From contig JABDQZ010000335.1 in NCBI GenBank assembly GCA_013041975.1, positions 1 through 8,963 on the forward strand: a DNA stretch of 8,963 nucleotides, read 5' to 3'. Both the position numbers and the translations under genes were made by a program. The first letter of the stretch is position 1. Each line of letters opens with the position of its first letter. This document shows, piece by piece, positions 1 to 7,043 of the stretch. This DNA is from Gammaproteobacteria bacterium (GTDB taxonomy: Bacteria; Pseudomonadota; Gammaproteobacteria; Chromatiales; Chromatiaceae). The notes beneath the pieces were generated by a model, which was given only the letters and a program-made list of their open reading frames with translations, ran no database searches and was not told the origin of the DNA.

Positions 1-17
1 AGTCAAGCGAGGGAAAT

Positions 18-473
18 GTGAGGTTTATTCCTGGACATTCATTCATTCTCGCTCTGGTGCTGATTATCAGCCTATTTTCTGATGCTTGCCTGGCAGACCG
101 GTCGATAGTCGTCGTGGTTTCCAGCAGTGTTCCTGTTGAACAGTTCACAAAACAGGAAGTTTCAAGCTTTTTTCTCGGAGAATCCTCAGGCTCTTCATTG
201 GTTGATACCGCGTTTGACCGAAATGATTATGTCCTTAAAGGGCGGTTCTACCGTCAGGTGGCAGGTATGTCGCTTAACAGGTTACGTGCATTCTGGGCCA
301 AAAAAGTTTTTACCAGCCGGGGCAGGCCACCTAAAGCCATAGAGCCTGACATGATTGAAAATAGAGATGCGTTTGGAGACAGCTTTATCACCTATATGTA
401 CGAAGATGAATTGACCGATACCTTTAAGGTGGTTTACACCCTTGAAGCTGAAGCAAAAGAAGAGCAGAAATAG
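18..473 (+). CDS. PstS-like phosphate ABC transporter substrate-binding domain protein (short, secreted)
   Basis: This is a predicted periplasmic protein of 151 residues. An N-terminal signal peptide is visible: a hydrophobic core at about residues 9-20, ending in A-C-L-A, with probable signal peptidase I cleavage after Ala26. The mature part follows the pattern of small PstS-like proteins: a beta strand IVVVVSSSVPV (30-40), the 'QEVSSFFLG' segment (46-54), then F-YRQV-G-S-L---FWAKKVF (77-98) and a Pro-rich loop. With about 125 mature residues it is roughly one lobe of a full PstS, so phosphate binding is not assured. The GTG start at 18 is chosen because the ATG at 16 reads straight into a stop, and GAGGG at 9-13 is a suitable ribosome binding site. 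No pst transporter genes follow; a porin does, 6 nt downstream, suggesting co-transcription. The promoter lies left of the window. The family is fairly sure; the ligand is not. Confidence 0.72.
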   Translation: MRFIPGHSFILALVLIISLFSDACLADRSIVVVVSSSVPVEQFTKQEVSSFFLGESSGSSLVDTAFDRNDYVLKGRFYRQVAGMSLNRLRAFWAKKVFTSRGRPPKAIEPDMIENRDAFGDSFITYMYEDELTDTFKVVYTLEAEAKEEQK

Positions 474-479
474 AAAGTT

Positions 480-1709
480 ATGAATTTGGATTTAAATATA
501 AAAAGTCTTTCCATCGTTTTTTCAGGAATGATATTGGCAGGTTTGTCCGGATTATCTGTAGCAATGGATTTTTATTTTTCTGGCTTTGGTACGATAGGTG
601 TTTCCTGTTTCAGCAATGATGATGCGGATTTCAGGCGTGATGATGTGCCCAAGGGGCCTGGAAGAACGCATCGATGCAGCGGTGAACTGGATTCTAAACT
701 TGGCATTCAGGGGGACTGGCAATTGACTGATGAACTCGCGGGTAGTTTACAGGCAACGGCTATTCACAATACAGATGACAATTTTGAGCCTCAGTTGACA
801 ATGGCCAACCTGCGTTGGGAATTCACTGATGACTGGAAGCTGCGAGTTGGGCGAATGCAGAACCCTAATTTTCTTTACTCTGAATATCGTAATGTCACCT
901 ATGCCCAGCCCTGGGCCAGGCCGCCAGGCGAAGTCTATAATATGTTGCCAACTTTTTTACATGACGGAATCGAACTGTTACATACCAGCCAGGTTAAGGG
1001 CTGGAAACTGGAATATCACATGGGGCTCGCTCAGTCAGATTTTAATTTTCCTCTGTCCAATACAGCCCAGTCTCTGGATGTAACCATCCAGACCAGTTAT
1101 CTGAATATAACAGCAGAGAAAGGTCCATGGTTACTGAAAGCCGGAGTAGCTCCGAGTCGTGCCGATGCATCATCGCCTATGGTGGAGATGCTTTTGGCCG
1201 GTTTGCGTGGGTCTGGTGAGTTTGCATTGGCAAATGACATCGAGATTAAGGACAAGCCCTATACTTTGTATTCCGCAGGCTTTAGTTATGATGATGGTAT
1301 CTGGATCTTTGGTGGTGAATTACTGACCCGTCCAACGGAGGGGTTTGTGCAGCAGCCGACAACGGGCTATCTTATGGCTGGCAAGCGTTTTGGTCCATGG
1401 ATGCCTTATGCTTCCGTCGCCCGTTTAACAGGGCGACAGGATGATGCCAGAAATACTTTGCCTGCAGCCCATCCGATGTTTGCCCAGGTTGAAGGACTGC
1501 TTTCGTCAACGCACGATCTGGATAGAACGACCTTGTCGGTAGGTTTTTCGCGGGAACTTACAGACCAGTTTATTCTCAAGGTTCAGGCAGATTTTATTAA
1601 GCCTGATCAGAACAGCTTTGGTGATTACATCAATCATAGTGCGAACTATGATTTTGCGGATCCTGGAGTTGATACGCTATTTACGGTAAACCTGGATTTT
1701 GTATTTTAG
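480..1709 (+). CDS. Outer-membrane porin-like beta-barrel protein
   Basis: A predicted outer-membrane channel of 409 residues. The N-terminus is a signal peptide (hydrophobic residues about 9-25, likely cleavage after S-V-A at 28). The mature chain shows alternating hydrophobic/polar strands typical of barrels, such as WKLRVGRMQNP (about 119-129) and repeated aromatic girdle residues. It ends in F-V-F; a C-terminal phenylalanine is the usual BAM-complex recognition signal. The segment LRVGRMQNPN followed by a 'P-W-ARPPGEVY' loop resembles gammaproteobacterial general or phosphate-selective-type porins. Two cysteines, C43 and C66, flank what may be the first extracellular loop and could form a disulfide. 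The ATG at 480 lies 6 nt after the PstS-like gene, with only a weak purine-rich ribosome site. Pairing with a PstS-like gene makes anion or phosphate passage a reasonable guess, but selectivity cannot be read from the sequence. Confidence 0.75.
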   Translation: MNLDLNIKSLSIVFSGMILAGLSGLSVAMDFYFSGFGTIGVSCFSNDDADFRRDDVPKGPGRTHRCSGELDSKLGIQGDWQLTDELAGSLQATAIHNTDDNFEPQLTMANLRWEFTDDWKLRVGRMQNPNFLYSEYRNVTYAQPWARPPGEVYNMLPTFLHDGIELLHTSQVKGWKLEYHMGLAQSDFNFPLSNTAQSLDVTIQTSYLNITAEKGPWLLKAGVAPSRADASSPMVEMLLAGLRGSGEFALANDIEIKDKPYTLYSAGFSYDDGIWIFGGELLTRPTEGFVQQPTTGYLMAGKRFGPWMPYASVARLTGRQDDARNTLPAAHPMFAQVEGLLSSTHDLDRTTLSVGFSRELTDQFILKVQADFIKPDQNSFGDYINHSANYDFADPGVDTLFTVNLDFVF

Positions 1710-1729
1710 TAAAAAAATAAAAGGAATAA

Positions 1730-2536
1730 TTACAGTAATACTTTCAGTAAAAGACTTTCAGGGTCTGCAGAAATAATCTCATTGAGATTTTTATATTTTA
1801 AAAGTAATACCTGAAAACAGTCCGCATTTTTAATCTTGCTTTCATCGGTACCAATTAACACATCAATGGAACCGTCTGAATTCATTCTGTCAGCAATGCC
1901 TTCCGCACGATAACCATCCAGGTTAATTTCACATTGCTTCAACTCAGGTGAAAAGATATTACCATTCCACCAGAAAATCCGCGGTGGAAGCAGGTCGTAA
2001 TGTTTGCCTTTTTCCGGGCCTGCAAGTATCAGGTAATTATTATCATTAATGCGTGTAATATCCCGGAAGGTACGCCCTCCCAGATCAAAGTTGGTTAGCA
2101 AATAAGTATTGTTGTCAGGGTTGAATATAACCGCCAGCGCCTTGTCGTTATAGCTGGGCTTGCGATAACCCATAAACAACGATGATTGCCAGGTTGTCAT
2201 GGCTTCAATGTCGACATCAGCCGGGATTAATTGCCGGGCATTATAGTTCAGTTCAGTTTTATCGATGACCTTGTTATCACTAAGCTGAAATGAAATCAAT
2301 CGCTGAGAATAGTCAGAACTGAAGCTGCCCGTGCAATAAAAATTGCGGGTATGTGGGTCAAAGGCCATTGATTCAAAATCAGATTCTTTGGAACCGAAGT
2401 GCAGGATTTCTTCGGTGGCTTTAAGGATGCCAGCCTTATCATCAAGCTTGAAAAATCGCAGGATATCTGTTTCGTCTTCTGCAGCCAGAAAGAGGTCGTC
2501 TTGAATATGAACGATGCCGGAAGCATCAAGCATCAT
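1730..2536 (-). CDS. DUF3616-like beta-propeller protein
   Basis: A predicted soluble protein of 268 residues with no signal peptide. It matches my recollection of the DUF3616 family: a D-F-E-S-M-A-F-D motif (53-60), a second D-I-E-A-M motif (109-113), GYRKP (123-127), DLGGRTFRDI (151-160), a Y-L-I-L-A-G-P strand (168-174) and YRAEGIADR (209-217) near the end. Such repeats suggest a beta-propeller fold; biochemical function is unknown to me. The reading frame extends to a TTG at 2551, but ATG at 2536 is preferred: it overlaps the stop of the upstream 390-residue gene as ATGA and has AAGGA at 2544-2540 before it. The next ATG at 2533 has even better spacing and cannot be excluded. It is translationally coupled to the upstream gene. 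Its stop is 20 nt from the convergent porin stop, with no convincing terminator between. Confidence 0.7.
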   Translation of the reverse strand: MMLDASGIVHIQDDLFLAAEDETDILRFFKLDDKAGILKATEEILHFGSKESDFESMAFDPHTRNFYCTGSFSSDYSQRLISFQLSDNKVIDKTELNYNARQLIPADVDIEAMTTWQSSLFMGYRKPSYNDKALAVIFNPDNNTYLLTNFDLGGRTFRDITRINDNNYLILAGPEKGKHYDLLPPRIFWWNGNIFSPELKQCEINLDGYRAEGIADRMNSDGSIDVLIGTDESKIKNADCFQVLLLKYKNLNEIISADPESLLLKVLL

Positions 2537-3705
2537 GATTCCTTGCTCCAATGCTCGGTTTCTATACCGTCACCCAGGTCTGCTGCGATCAGTCTTCTTC
2601 TGACTTCAAGTAAATGACCAATCAATGCGGCTTCTGTTTTTGAATAAGCATCCGCATCCGGTTCACGCTTCACTACTACGCCTAATAGTTCAGTGATAGC
2701 GTTGCCGATTGAGTTCTGGCTGATGGTAACGATCAGTTTGCCGTCGTCATTACGATAGATCAGTTGTTTGAATGCCGGTTGCCAACGAATTGAGTTGGCA
2801 TATTTTGCATCGTGGATACATTGGTCCCTGACTTTTTTTGCCGTGCTTAAAAAGTCATTATCAAACAGCAGAATGTCATCGACAGCATCCGGAAAATAAA
2901 TATCCCGGGGCATTGCTGCGTTGCGTGTTGAAACCTGTGAAAAAAAACTGCGGTAGAAGTCGATAAAACCTTTAAGGATCAGATCATATTCATTCCAGAA
3001 ACGAATTTCCTTCAACGAATCAATGCCTCCCTGAATTTCCCAGCAGGGCAGGCCTTGTGGGTAGCCTGTCAGATTCAGGTTGGACTCATGTGAATGAATA
3101 GGCTTGAGAATATCCAGGTCCAGTGCAGTGTCGAAAAACTTGCGATAAACATCACGCATATAAGCCTGGAACAGGCTGTGTTGGCCACCATCGGTCAGGT
3201 TCGGGTTATTTAAATCCGCCAGTGGTGCATTGGTCAGTGTGTCCATGGGGAATACAATAAAATGGTTATGCAACATACGAATACTGGGTACACCGGGTGA
3301 GGTCAGAGGCCAGGTAGCATCGAGACTGGCTTCTCCTGCGAGCATCAGGTGTTCAGCCGGATCCGGAAACTGTTCCATCATGTATTCGATGATAATCTGG
3401 TTCATGCGGTTCCAGACGCGGCGCACGTCATCAGGTACCTGGGTTCTTCTTACCGGTCTTCCCAAAGGATTAAGAATGCACTGTGACGTGTTATAGATAA
3501 TAGAGGTATCGAAGGTATTGCTGTGTCCGAGTGCCTTGCGGTACAGCAGCAGGTTTTCCGGGTTGGATAACAAACCATTGTTATGAACCAGGTCATTGAG
3601 ATTTTCGGTACTGTTGAAAAACTCGTTGGGTTTCATTCCCTCGGGTACATCCAGTGGGATGGGTCTGAAGGGGGTGACGATTTCGCGGGGTCCTGTTTGC
3701 ATCAT
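2533..3705 (-). CDS. Conserved-looking protein of unknown function, 390 residues
   Basis: I do not recognise this protein. It has no signal peptide or membrane segment and looks cytoplasmic. Visible features are two His-x-His motifs, L-H-N-H-F (145-149) followed by a hydrophobic strand and Pro, and I-H-S-H-E (203-207). There is also a Trp-rich centre (CWEIQGGIDS at 221-230, FWNEY at 236-240), an acidic patch DDILLFDND (276-284), and a charged C-terminal helix with VRRRLIAAD (368-376). The His pairs could bind metal or form a nucleotidyl-transfer site, but that is speculation. The start is one of two adjacent ATGs (3705 or 3702), preceded by AAGGTAG at 3716-3710. The stop overlaps the start of the DUF3616-like gene as ATGA, so the two are probably made together. 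Upstream lies the large palindrome at 3751-3859, separating it from the pyr cluster. Codon usage is unremarkable and the frame is clearly coding. Confidence 0.7.
   Translation of the reverse strand: MMQTGPREIVTPFRPIPLDVPEGMKPNEFFNSTENLNDLVHNNGLLSNPENLLLYRKALGHSNTFDTSIIYNTSQCILNPLGRPVRRTQVPDDVRRVWNRMNQIIIEYMMEQFPDPAEHLMLAGEASLDATWPLTSPGVPSIRMLHNHFIVFPMDTLTNAPLADLNNPNLTDGGQHSLFQAYMRDVYRKFFDTALDLDILKPIHSHESNLNLTGYPQGLPCWEIQGGIDSLKEIRFWNEYDLILKGFIDFYRSFFSQVSTRNAAMPRDIYFPDAVDDILLFDNDFLSTAKKVRDQCIHDAKYANSIRWQPAFKQLIYRNDDGKLIVTISQNSIGNAITELLGVVVKREPDADAYSKTEAALIGHLLEVRRRLIAADLGDGIETEHWSKES
2540..2544 (-). promoter_or_regulatory. Ribosome binding site deciding the DUF3616-like start
   Basis: AAGGA lies 3 nt before the ATG at 2536 and 6 nt before the ATG at 2533, inside the last codons of the upstream gene. 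It supports a start at one of these two ATGs rather than the TTG at 2551. Confidence 0.5.
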
Positions 3706-3750
3706 TTTGCTACCTTGTTTACTTCATTGATAAAGGTAAATATCGAGTAT

Positions 3751-3859
3751 GCAGGTTCCCCGTGCCCTTTCCCGAAAGACACCGTCAATACGTCCATGTA
3801 GGCTTCTATTCCGCGTCCATGCGGAATGAGACTTTCGGGAAAGGGTGCGGGAAACCTGC
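3751..3859. repeat. Long imperfect palindrome with two inner hairpins (probable dispersed intergenic repeat)
   Basis: The arms at 3751-3778 and 3832-3859 are inverted repeats of 28 bp that match at 25 positions; two of the three differences would be G-U pairs in RNA on one strand. The arms enclose a 53-nt centre. Inside it are two smaller hairpins with the identical loop GTCCAT: a short one (TAC/GTA, 3789-3800) and a stronger one (TTCCGC/GCGGAA, 3809-3826). The octamer CGTCCATG therefore occurs at 3791-3798 and 3814-3821. The element fills the gap between the pyrK-like stop and the start of the unknown 390-residue gene. No ORF of note lies within, and no T-run follows the arms. The arrangement fits a REP- or MITE-like dispersed element, which could also end or attenuate transcription. 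No other copy is visible in this window, so the dispersed nature is inferred. Confidence 0.7.
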
Positions 3860-3890
3860 TCCAGTCACGAGTTAAGAAAACTCAAATTAC

Positions 3891-4754
3891 TTAACTGAAT
3901 ATTTGGTGGCCGTTAAAAACCGGTCCGTCGACGCAGACCCGTTTCATATAAGAGCCTTCATCAGTGTTAACTTCAACTACACAGCCTGCGCAACCACCAA
4001 CGGCGCAGGCCATAAATTCTTCCAGTGATACCTGTACCGGCAGATCGTAGTCCCTGGCAACGGCTACGACAGCCTCGAGCATGGGATGTGGCCCGCAACT
4101 AAAGATTTCCACTTCATTGCGCGTCTCTTCATCCAGTGAGTCTAGCCAGTGTCTGGCAAGGTCGGTGACATAGCCATCTTGGCAACCGGCATATCCCTGC
4201 AGGCTGGCAAGTCGGCTGGGGATATTCCAGTCATCCAGTAAAGGCATGCAGGCGATAACACCATCCGGGAGTCCTTCTACAACAATCTGCGAAGGCTTGG
4301 CATCAAATGGAAAGGGAACTTCCGAGCCGAGAATGACAAAGGGCTTCATGTCCTTGTCATTTTTCAGGGCTTCAGCCAGAAATATCATCGGTGGCATACC
4401 CACGCCGCCGCCAATGAGTAGAGGGCGTTTGCGCGTTGGAGCAAAAGGCTGACCGATAGGGCCAAGCATGCTTAGTGTTTCACCGGCTTTTCTTTCGGCA
4501 AGTAATGCCGTTCCACTGCCAACAATCTTGTATAACAGGTCAACCCAGCCTTCACTGGCGGAAACGCGCATGATGGAGATTGGACGGCGCAGGGGCTGAA
4601 GCTCATTGACGGTAATGTGCACAAACTGGCCGGCCTGTGCATGAGTAGCGCATTCCGCTGCCTTGAGGCGCATGACATATTGATCGCCTTCAAAAGCTTC
4701 GTGAGACAGGATTACGGCTTCTTCCTGAAATATGGTGTCGCGGTTTTCTTTCAT
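3891..4754 (-). CDS. pyrK: PyrK-like dihydroorotate dehydrogenase electron-transfer subunit (FAD, [2Fe-2S])
   Basis: A 287-residue flavin/iron-sulfur reductase. The order of motifs is that of PyrK and related ferredoxin-NADP reductase-fold proteins: AGQFVHI (41-47), the FAD-binding R-R-P-I-S (56-60), the glycine-rich nucleotide-binding GGGVGMPP (115-122), CGPHPML (220-226), and a C-terminal [2Fe-2S] site with Cys250, Cys255, Cys258 and Cys274 (C-x4-C-x2-C-x15-C). In known class 1B enzymes PyrK passes electrons from dihydroorotate via PyrD to NAD+. The start ATG overlaps the stop of pyrC' as ATGA, and it is the last gene of the cluster. No pyrD is in the window. Gammaproteobacteria usually carry the membrane-bound class 2 PyrD, which needs no PyrK, so its partner here is unclear. 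An alternative is another oxidoreductase subunit of the same fold. Family assignment is strong; the specific role is less certain. Confidence 0.8.
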   Translation of the reverse strand: MKENRDTIFQEEAVILSHEAFEGDQYVMRLKAAECATHAQAGQFVHITVNELQPLRRPISIMRVSASEGWVDLLYKIVGSGTALLAERKAGETLSMLGPIGQPFAPTRKRPLLIGGGVGMPPMIFLAEALKNDKDMKPFVILGSEVPFPFDAKPSQIVVEGLPDGVIACMPLLDDWNIPSRLASLQGYAGCQDGYVTDLARHWLDSLDEETRNEVEIFSCGPHPMLEAVVAVARDYDLPVQVSLEEFMACAVGGCAGCVVEVNTDEGSYMKRVCVDGPVFNGHQIFS

Positions 4755-6052
4755 GTTGATTCGTCTAGCTGGTAGGTAATGCGGCCTTCAAACAGGGTAT
4801 GGGTCACCTGGCCGGTAAATTCCCAGTTGATAAAGGGACTGTTTTTCCCCTGGCTTAGCAGGTTGTCTTCATTCAGTATCCAGTGTGCTTCCGGATCAAA
4901 AATACAGATATCGGCTGAACTTGCTGCATCCAGTCTTCCGTATGGCAGTCCGGCAATGTCTGCGGGGCCTGCGGTGAGTCGATGCAGGGCTTCAGGCAGG
5001 CTCATGACTTTTTCCTGTACCAGTTTCAGTGTTAATGGCAACAGGGTTTCAAGTGCTGAGATACCCGGCTCACTATCAGGAAAAGGGTGTTCCTTGGCAT
5101 CAGGTTCATGTGGCTGATGATCGGAACAGATGGCCTGTATGTCGCCATTGGCAACAGCCTGTCTTAGTACTTCACGATCGCGCAATGTACGTAAGGGAGG
5201 ATCGACATGACAGGCGGTATTAAAGCCATCAGCATCCATTTCAGTGAGGTGTAACTGGTGGGCTGCGACATCCATGCTCAGCAAGATACCGTCATGGCGG
5301 GCACGATTGATCTTGCGGACACTCTTGGCTGTTGAAATACGCTGAAAATGCAGTGTTGCTCCGGTTGATTCGGCCAGGGCAATGTCTCTGGCAACGGCAA
5401 CGGTTTCAGCCGCTTCCGGAAAACCGGGTAGTCCCAGGCGGGATGCGATTATTCCTTCATGTACACATCCCTGGTTTCGCAAATGGCGGTCTTCGGCCTT
5501 GAGAAAAACCTTGATGCCAAAAGTGGAGGCATATTCAAGGGCGCGCCTTTCAATCAATGTATTGCCCAGTGGTTTATAGGCATTGCTGACGCCGACACAA
5601 CCTGCTTCGGCGAGTTCGGCCATTTCGCTCAGCTCCTTGCCTTCAAGTTTCTTGCTGATCGCCGCAGTGCAGAGTACACGTGCAAAAGCCGACTGTTTGG
5701 CTTTGCTTCTGATGAGTTCCATCACGGCAGGGGTGTCGATGACCGGATCAGTGTCAGGTGGACAGATCATCGTGGTGATGCCGGCTTTTGCTGCAGCGCG
5801 CGTTTCGCTGCCTATGGTTGCCTTGAATTCCAGTCCGGGTTCACGCAGGCGGGCACTCAGATCGACAAGGCCGGGACAGACGACTTTGTCTCTCGCATCA
5901 ATCATCTGTTCGGCTTCAAAGCCGGAAGGCTTTTCACCAATGGCGAGCACCTTTCCCTGGCTGATGTGTATATCAGTCACTTCATCGATGCTATTGGCTG
6001 GATCAATCAGGCGGCCGTTAATAATGCTGATAGAGGGAGACTGGGCTGTCAT
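4751..6052 (-). CDS. pyrC': Dihydroorotase-like protein, probably non-catalytic ATCase chain (PyrC'/PyrX)
   Basis: A 433-residue amidohydrolase of the class I dihydroorotase type, of typical length. The fold is clear: GRLIDP (13-18), PGLVDL (60-65), LREPG (69-73), DPPLR (284-288), SDHQPHEPDAKE (310-321), PGISALETLLPL (329-340). However, the metal site is degraded. The canonical D-x-H-x-H-x-R is D64-L-S66-A-R68-L-R70, the S-D-D-G aspartate region reads S156-N-A-Y, and the metal-binding His before S-T is Arg238. Only His265 and Asp311 remain. Such a chain cannot easily hold the two zinc ions. In Pseudomonas an equivalent inactive PyrC' is structural, forming a dodecamer with PyrB; that is the likely role here. 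The frame extends to 6094, but the ATG at 6052 overlaps the pyrB stop (ATGA) and has GGAGG 7 nt upstream, so it is chosen. Confidence 0.88.
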   Translation of the reverse strand: MTAQSPSISIINGRLIDPANSIDEVTDIHISQGKVLAIGEKPSGFEAEQMIDARDKVVCPGLVDLSARLREPGLEFKATIGSETRAAAKAGITTMICPPDTDPVIDTPAVMELIRSKAKQSAFARVLCTAAISKKLEGKELSEMAELAEAGCVGVSNAYKPLGNTLIERRALEYASTFGIKVFLKAEDRHLRNQGCVHEGIIASRLGLPGFPEAAETVAVARDIALAESTGATLHFQRISTAKSVRKINRARHDGILLSMDVAAHQLHLTEMDADGFNTACHVDPPLRTLRDREVLRQAVANGDIQAICSDHQPHEPDAKEHPFPDSEPGISALETLLPLTLKLVQEKVMSLPEALHRLTAGPADIAGLPYGRLDAASSADICIFDPEAHWILNEDNLLSQGKNSPFINWEFTGQVTHTLFEGRITYQLDEST

Positions 6053-7038
6053 ACAGTGTCCTCCATGTCGGCATCCTGATGTGTTCCGAGGCACATTGAC
6101 ATGATGGCCATGCGAACAGCGATGCCATTGCTGACCTGTTCGAGGATTACTGAATGTTTACCATCGGCTACCGCCGAGTCCATTTCCACACCACGGTTGA
6201 TGGGGCCGGGATGCATGACGATGACATCCTCTTTGGCATGTTTAAGTTTTTCTTCTGTAAGGCCATAAAGTTTGAAGTATTCCGCTTCGGTTGGCAGTAG
6301 TGCGCCAGACATGCGTTCTTTTTGCAATCGCAGCATGATGACCACATCAACATCACTAATGCCTTCGATCAAATCGTGATAAACATGCACACCAAGAGCG
6401 CGTGCATCGAAAGGAAGTAAGGTTCTCGGGGCTATAACCCGGACTTCTGACACGCCCAGTGTATTAAGTGCAAGCACCTGGGAGCGGGCAACGCGTGAAT
6501 GCAGGATGTCACCTACAATAGCAACACGTAGTGGTGTGAAGTCTCCCTTGTGCTGACGTATCGTCAGCATATCCAGCATGGCTTGCGTTGGATGAGAGTG
6601 ACTGCCATCGCCTGCATTAATCACACTGATATGTGGAGCGCAGTGTTTGGCAATGAAATGTGCGGCCCCTGAACTGGCATGTCGAACGACAAACATATCG
6701 CAATGCATGGCTTCCAGGTTGTGCAGCGTATCGAGCAGCGATTCACCCTTGGAGGTCGCTGAGGTACTGATGTTGAGGTTCAGGACATCAGCCGATAAAC
6801 GTTTGGCTGCGAGTTCAAAGGTTGTGCGCGTACGTGTGCTGCTTTCAAAAAACAGGTTGGTGATGGTTTTACCACGCAGTAACGGGACTTTTTTAACCGA
6901 ACGTCCCTGGCGTGCCAGTGAGGTAAAACTTTCAGCATTGTTGAGGATTTCAACCAGCAAATCACGCTTCAGACCATCGATACTGAGAAAATGCTTCAGT
7001 TGGCCCTTGCTGTTAGTCTGTCGGTTGCCTTTCATCAT
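6049..7038 (-). CDS. pyrB: Aspartate carbamoyltransferase catalytic chain
   Basis: Joins carbamoyl phosphate and L-aspartate to give carbamoyl aspartate, the first committed step of pyrimidine synthesis, in the cytoplasm. The 329-residue chain carries the full active site: FFESSTRTRT (63-72) with the S-T-R-T carbamoyl-phosphate loop, SKGES (96-100) with the mobile-loop lysine, VRHASSG (118-124), HPTQ (149-152), the RLQKERM segment (237-243) and HPGPINRGVE (276-285). The N-terminal extension of about 15 residues before HFLSI and the pairing with pyrC' resemble the Pseudomonas-type class A enzyme, where the extension takes part in regulation; no pyrI is present. Two adjacent ATGs (7038 and 7035) are possible starts, 5 nt after the pyrR stop, with GAGG farther upstream. 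Its stop overlaps the pyrC' start. Identification is secure. Confidence 0.97.
   Translation of the reverse strand: MMKGNRQTNSKGQLKHFLSIDGLKRDLLVEILNNAESFTSLARQGRSVKKVPLLRGKTITNLFFESSTRTRTTFELAAKRLSADVLNLNISTSATSKGESLLDTLHNLEAMHCDMFVVRHASSGAAHFIAKHCAPHISVINAGDGSHSHPTQAMLDMLTIRQHKGDFTPLRVAIVGDILHSRVARSQVLALNTLGVSEVRVIAPRTLLPFDARALGVHVYHDLIEGISDVDVVIMLRLQKERMSGALLPTEAEYFKLYGLTEEKLKHAKEDVIVMHPGPINRGVEMDSAVADGKHSVILEQVSNGIAVRMAIMSMCLGTHQDADMEDTV
6060..6064 (-). promoter_or_regulatory. Ribosome binding site deciding the pyrC' start
   Basis: A perfect GGAGG lies 7 nt before the ATG at 6052, within the last codons of pyrB. It favours this start over the upstream ATG at 6094, which would lie well inside pyrB. 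Confidence 0.75.
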
Positions 7039-7043
7039 GTCAG

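Noticed and set aside
1710..1739. Possible bidirectional terminator between the porin and DUF3616-like stops
   Set aside because: The gap is A/T-rich and the only palindrome is ATTACAGTAAT (1729-1739), with a 5-bp AT-rich stem and no adjoining T-run; too weak to call.
2533..3705. Calling the unknown protein a HIT or GalT-type nucleotidyltransferase from its L-H-N-H-F motif
   Set aside because: The third histidine of the HxHxH pattern is missing and no other family motif is visible, so the resemblance is too slight.
3869..3883. Small hairpin GAGTT/AACTC downstream of the pyrK-like gene as a terminator
   Set aside because: The stem is only 5 bp and no T-run follows it on the minus strand.
5459..6104. 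Two long plus-strand open frames (206 and 173 codons) opposite pyrC'
   Set aside because: They lie antisense to a clearly coding, motif-rich gene, have no ribosome site, and their translations show no recognisable domain; they are codon-bias shadows.
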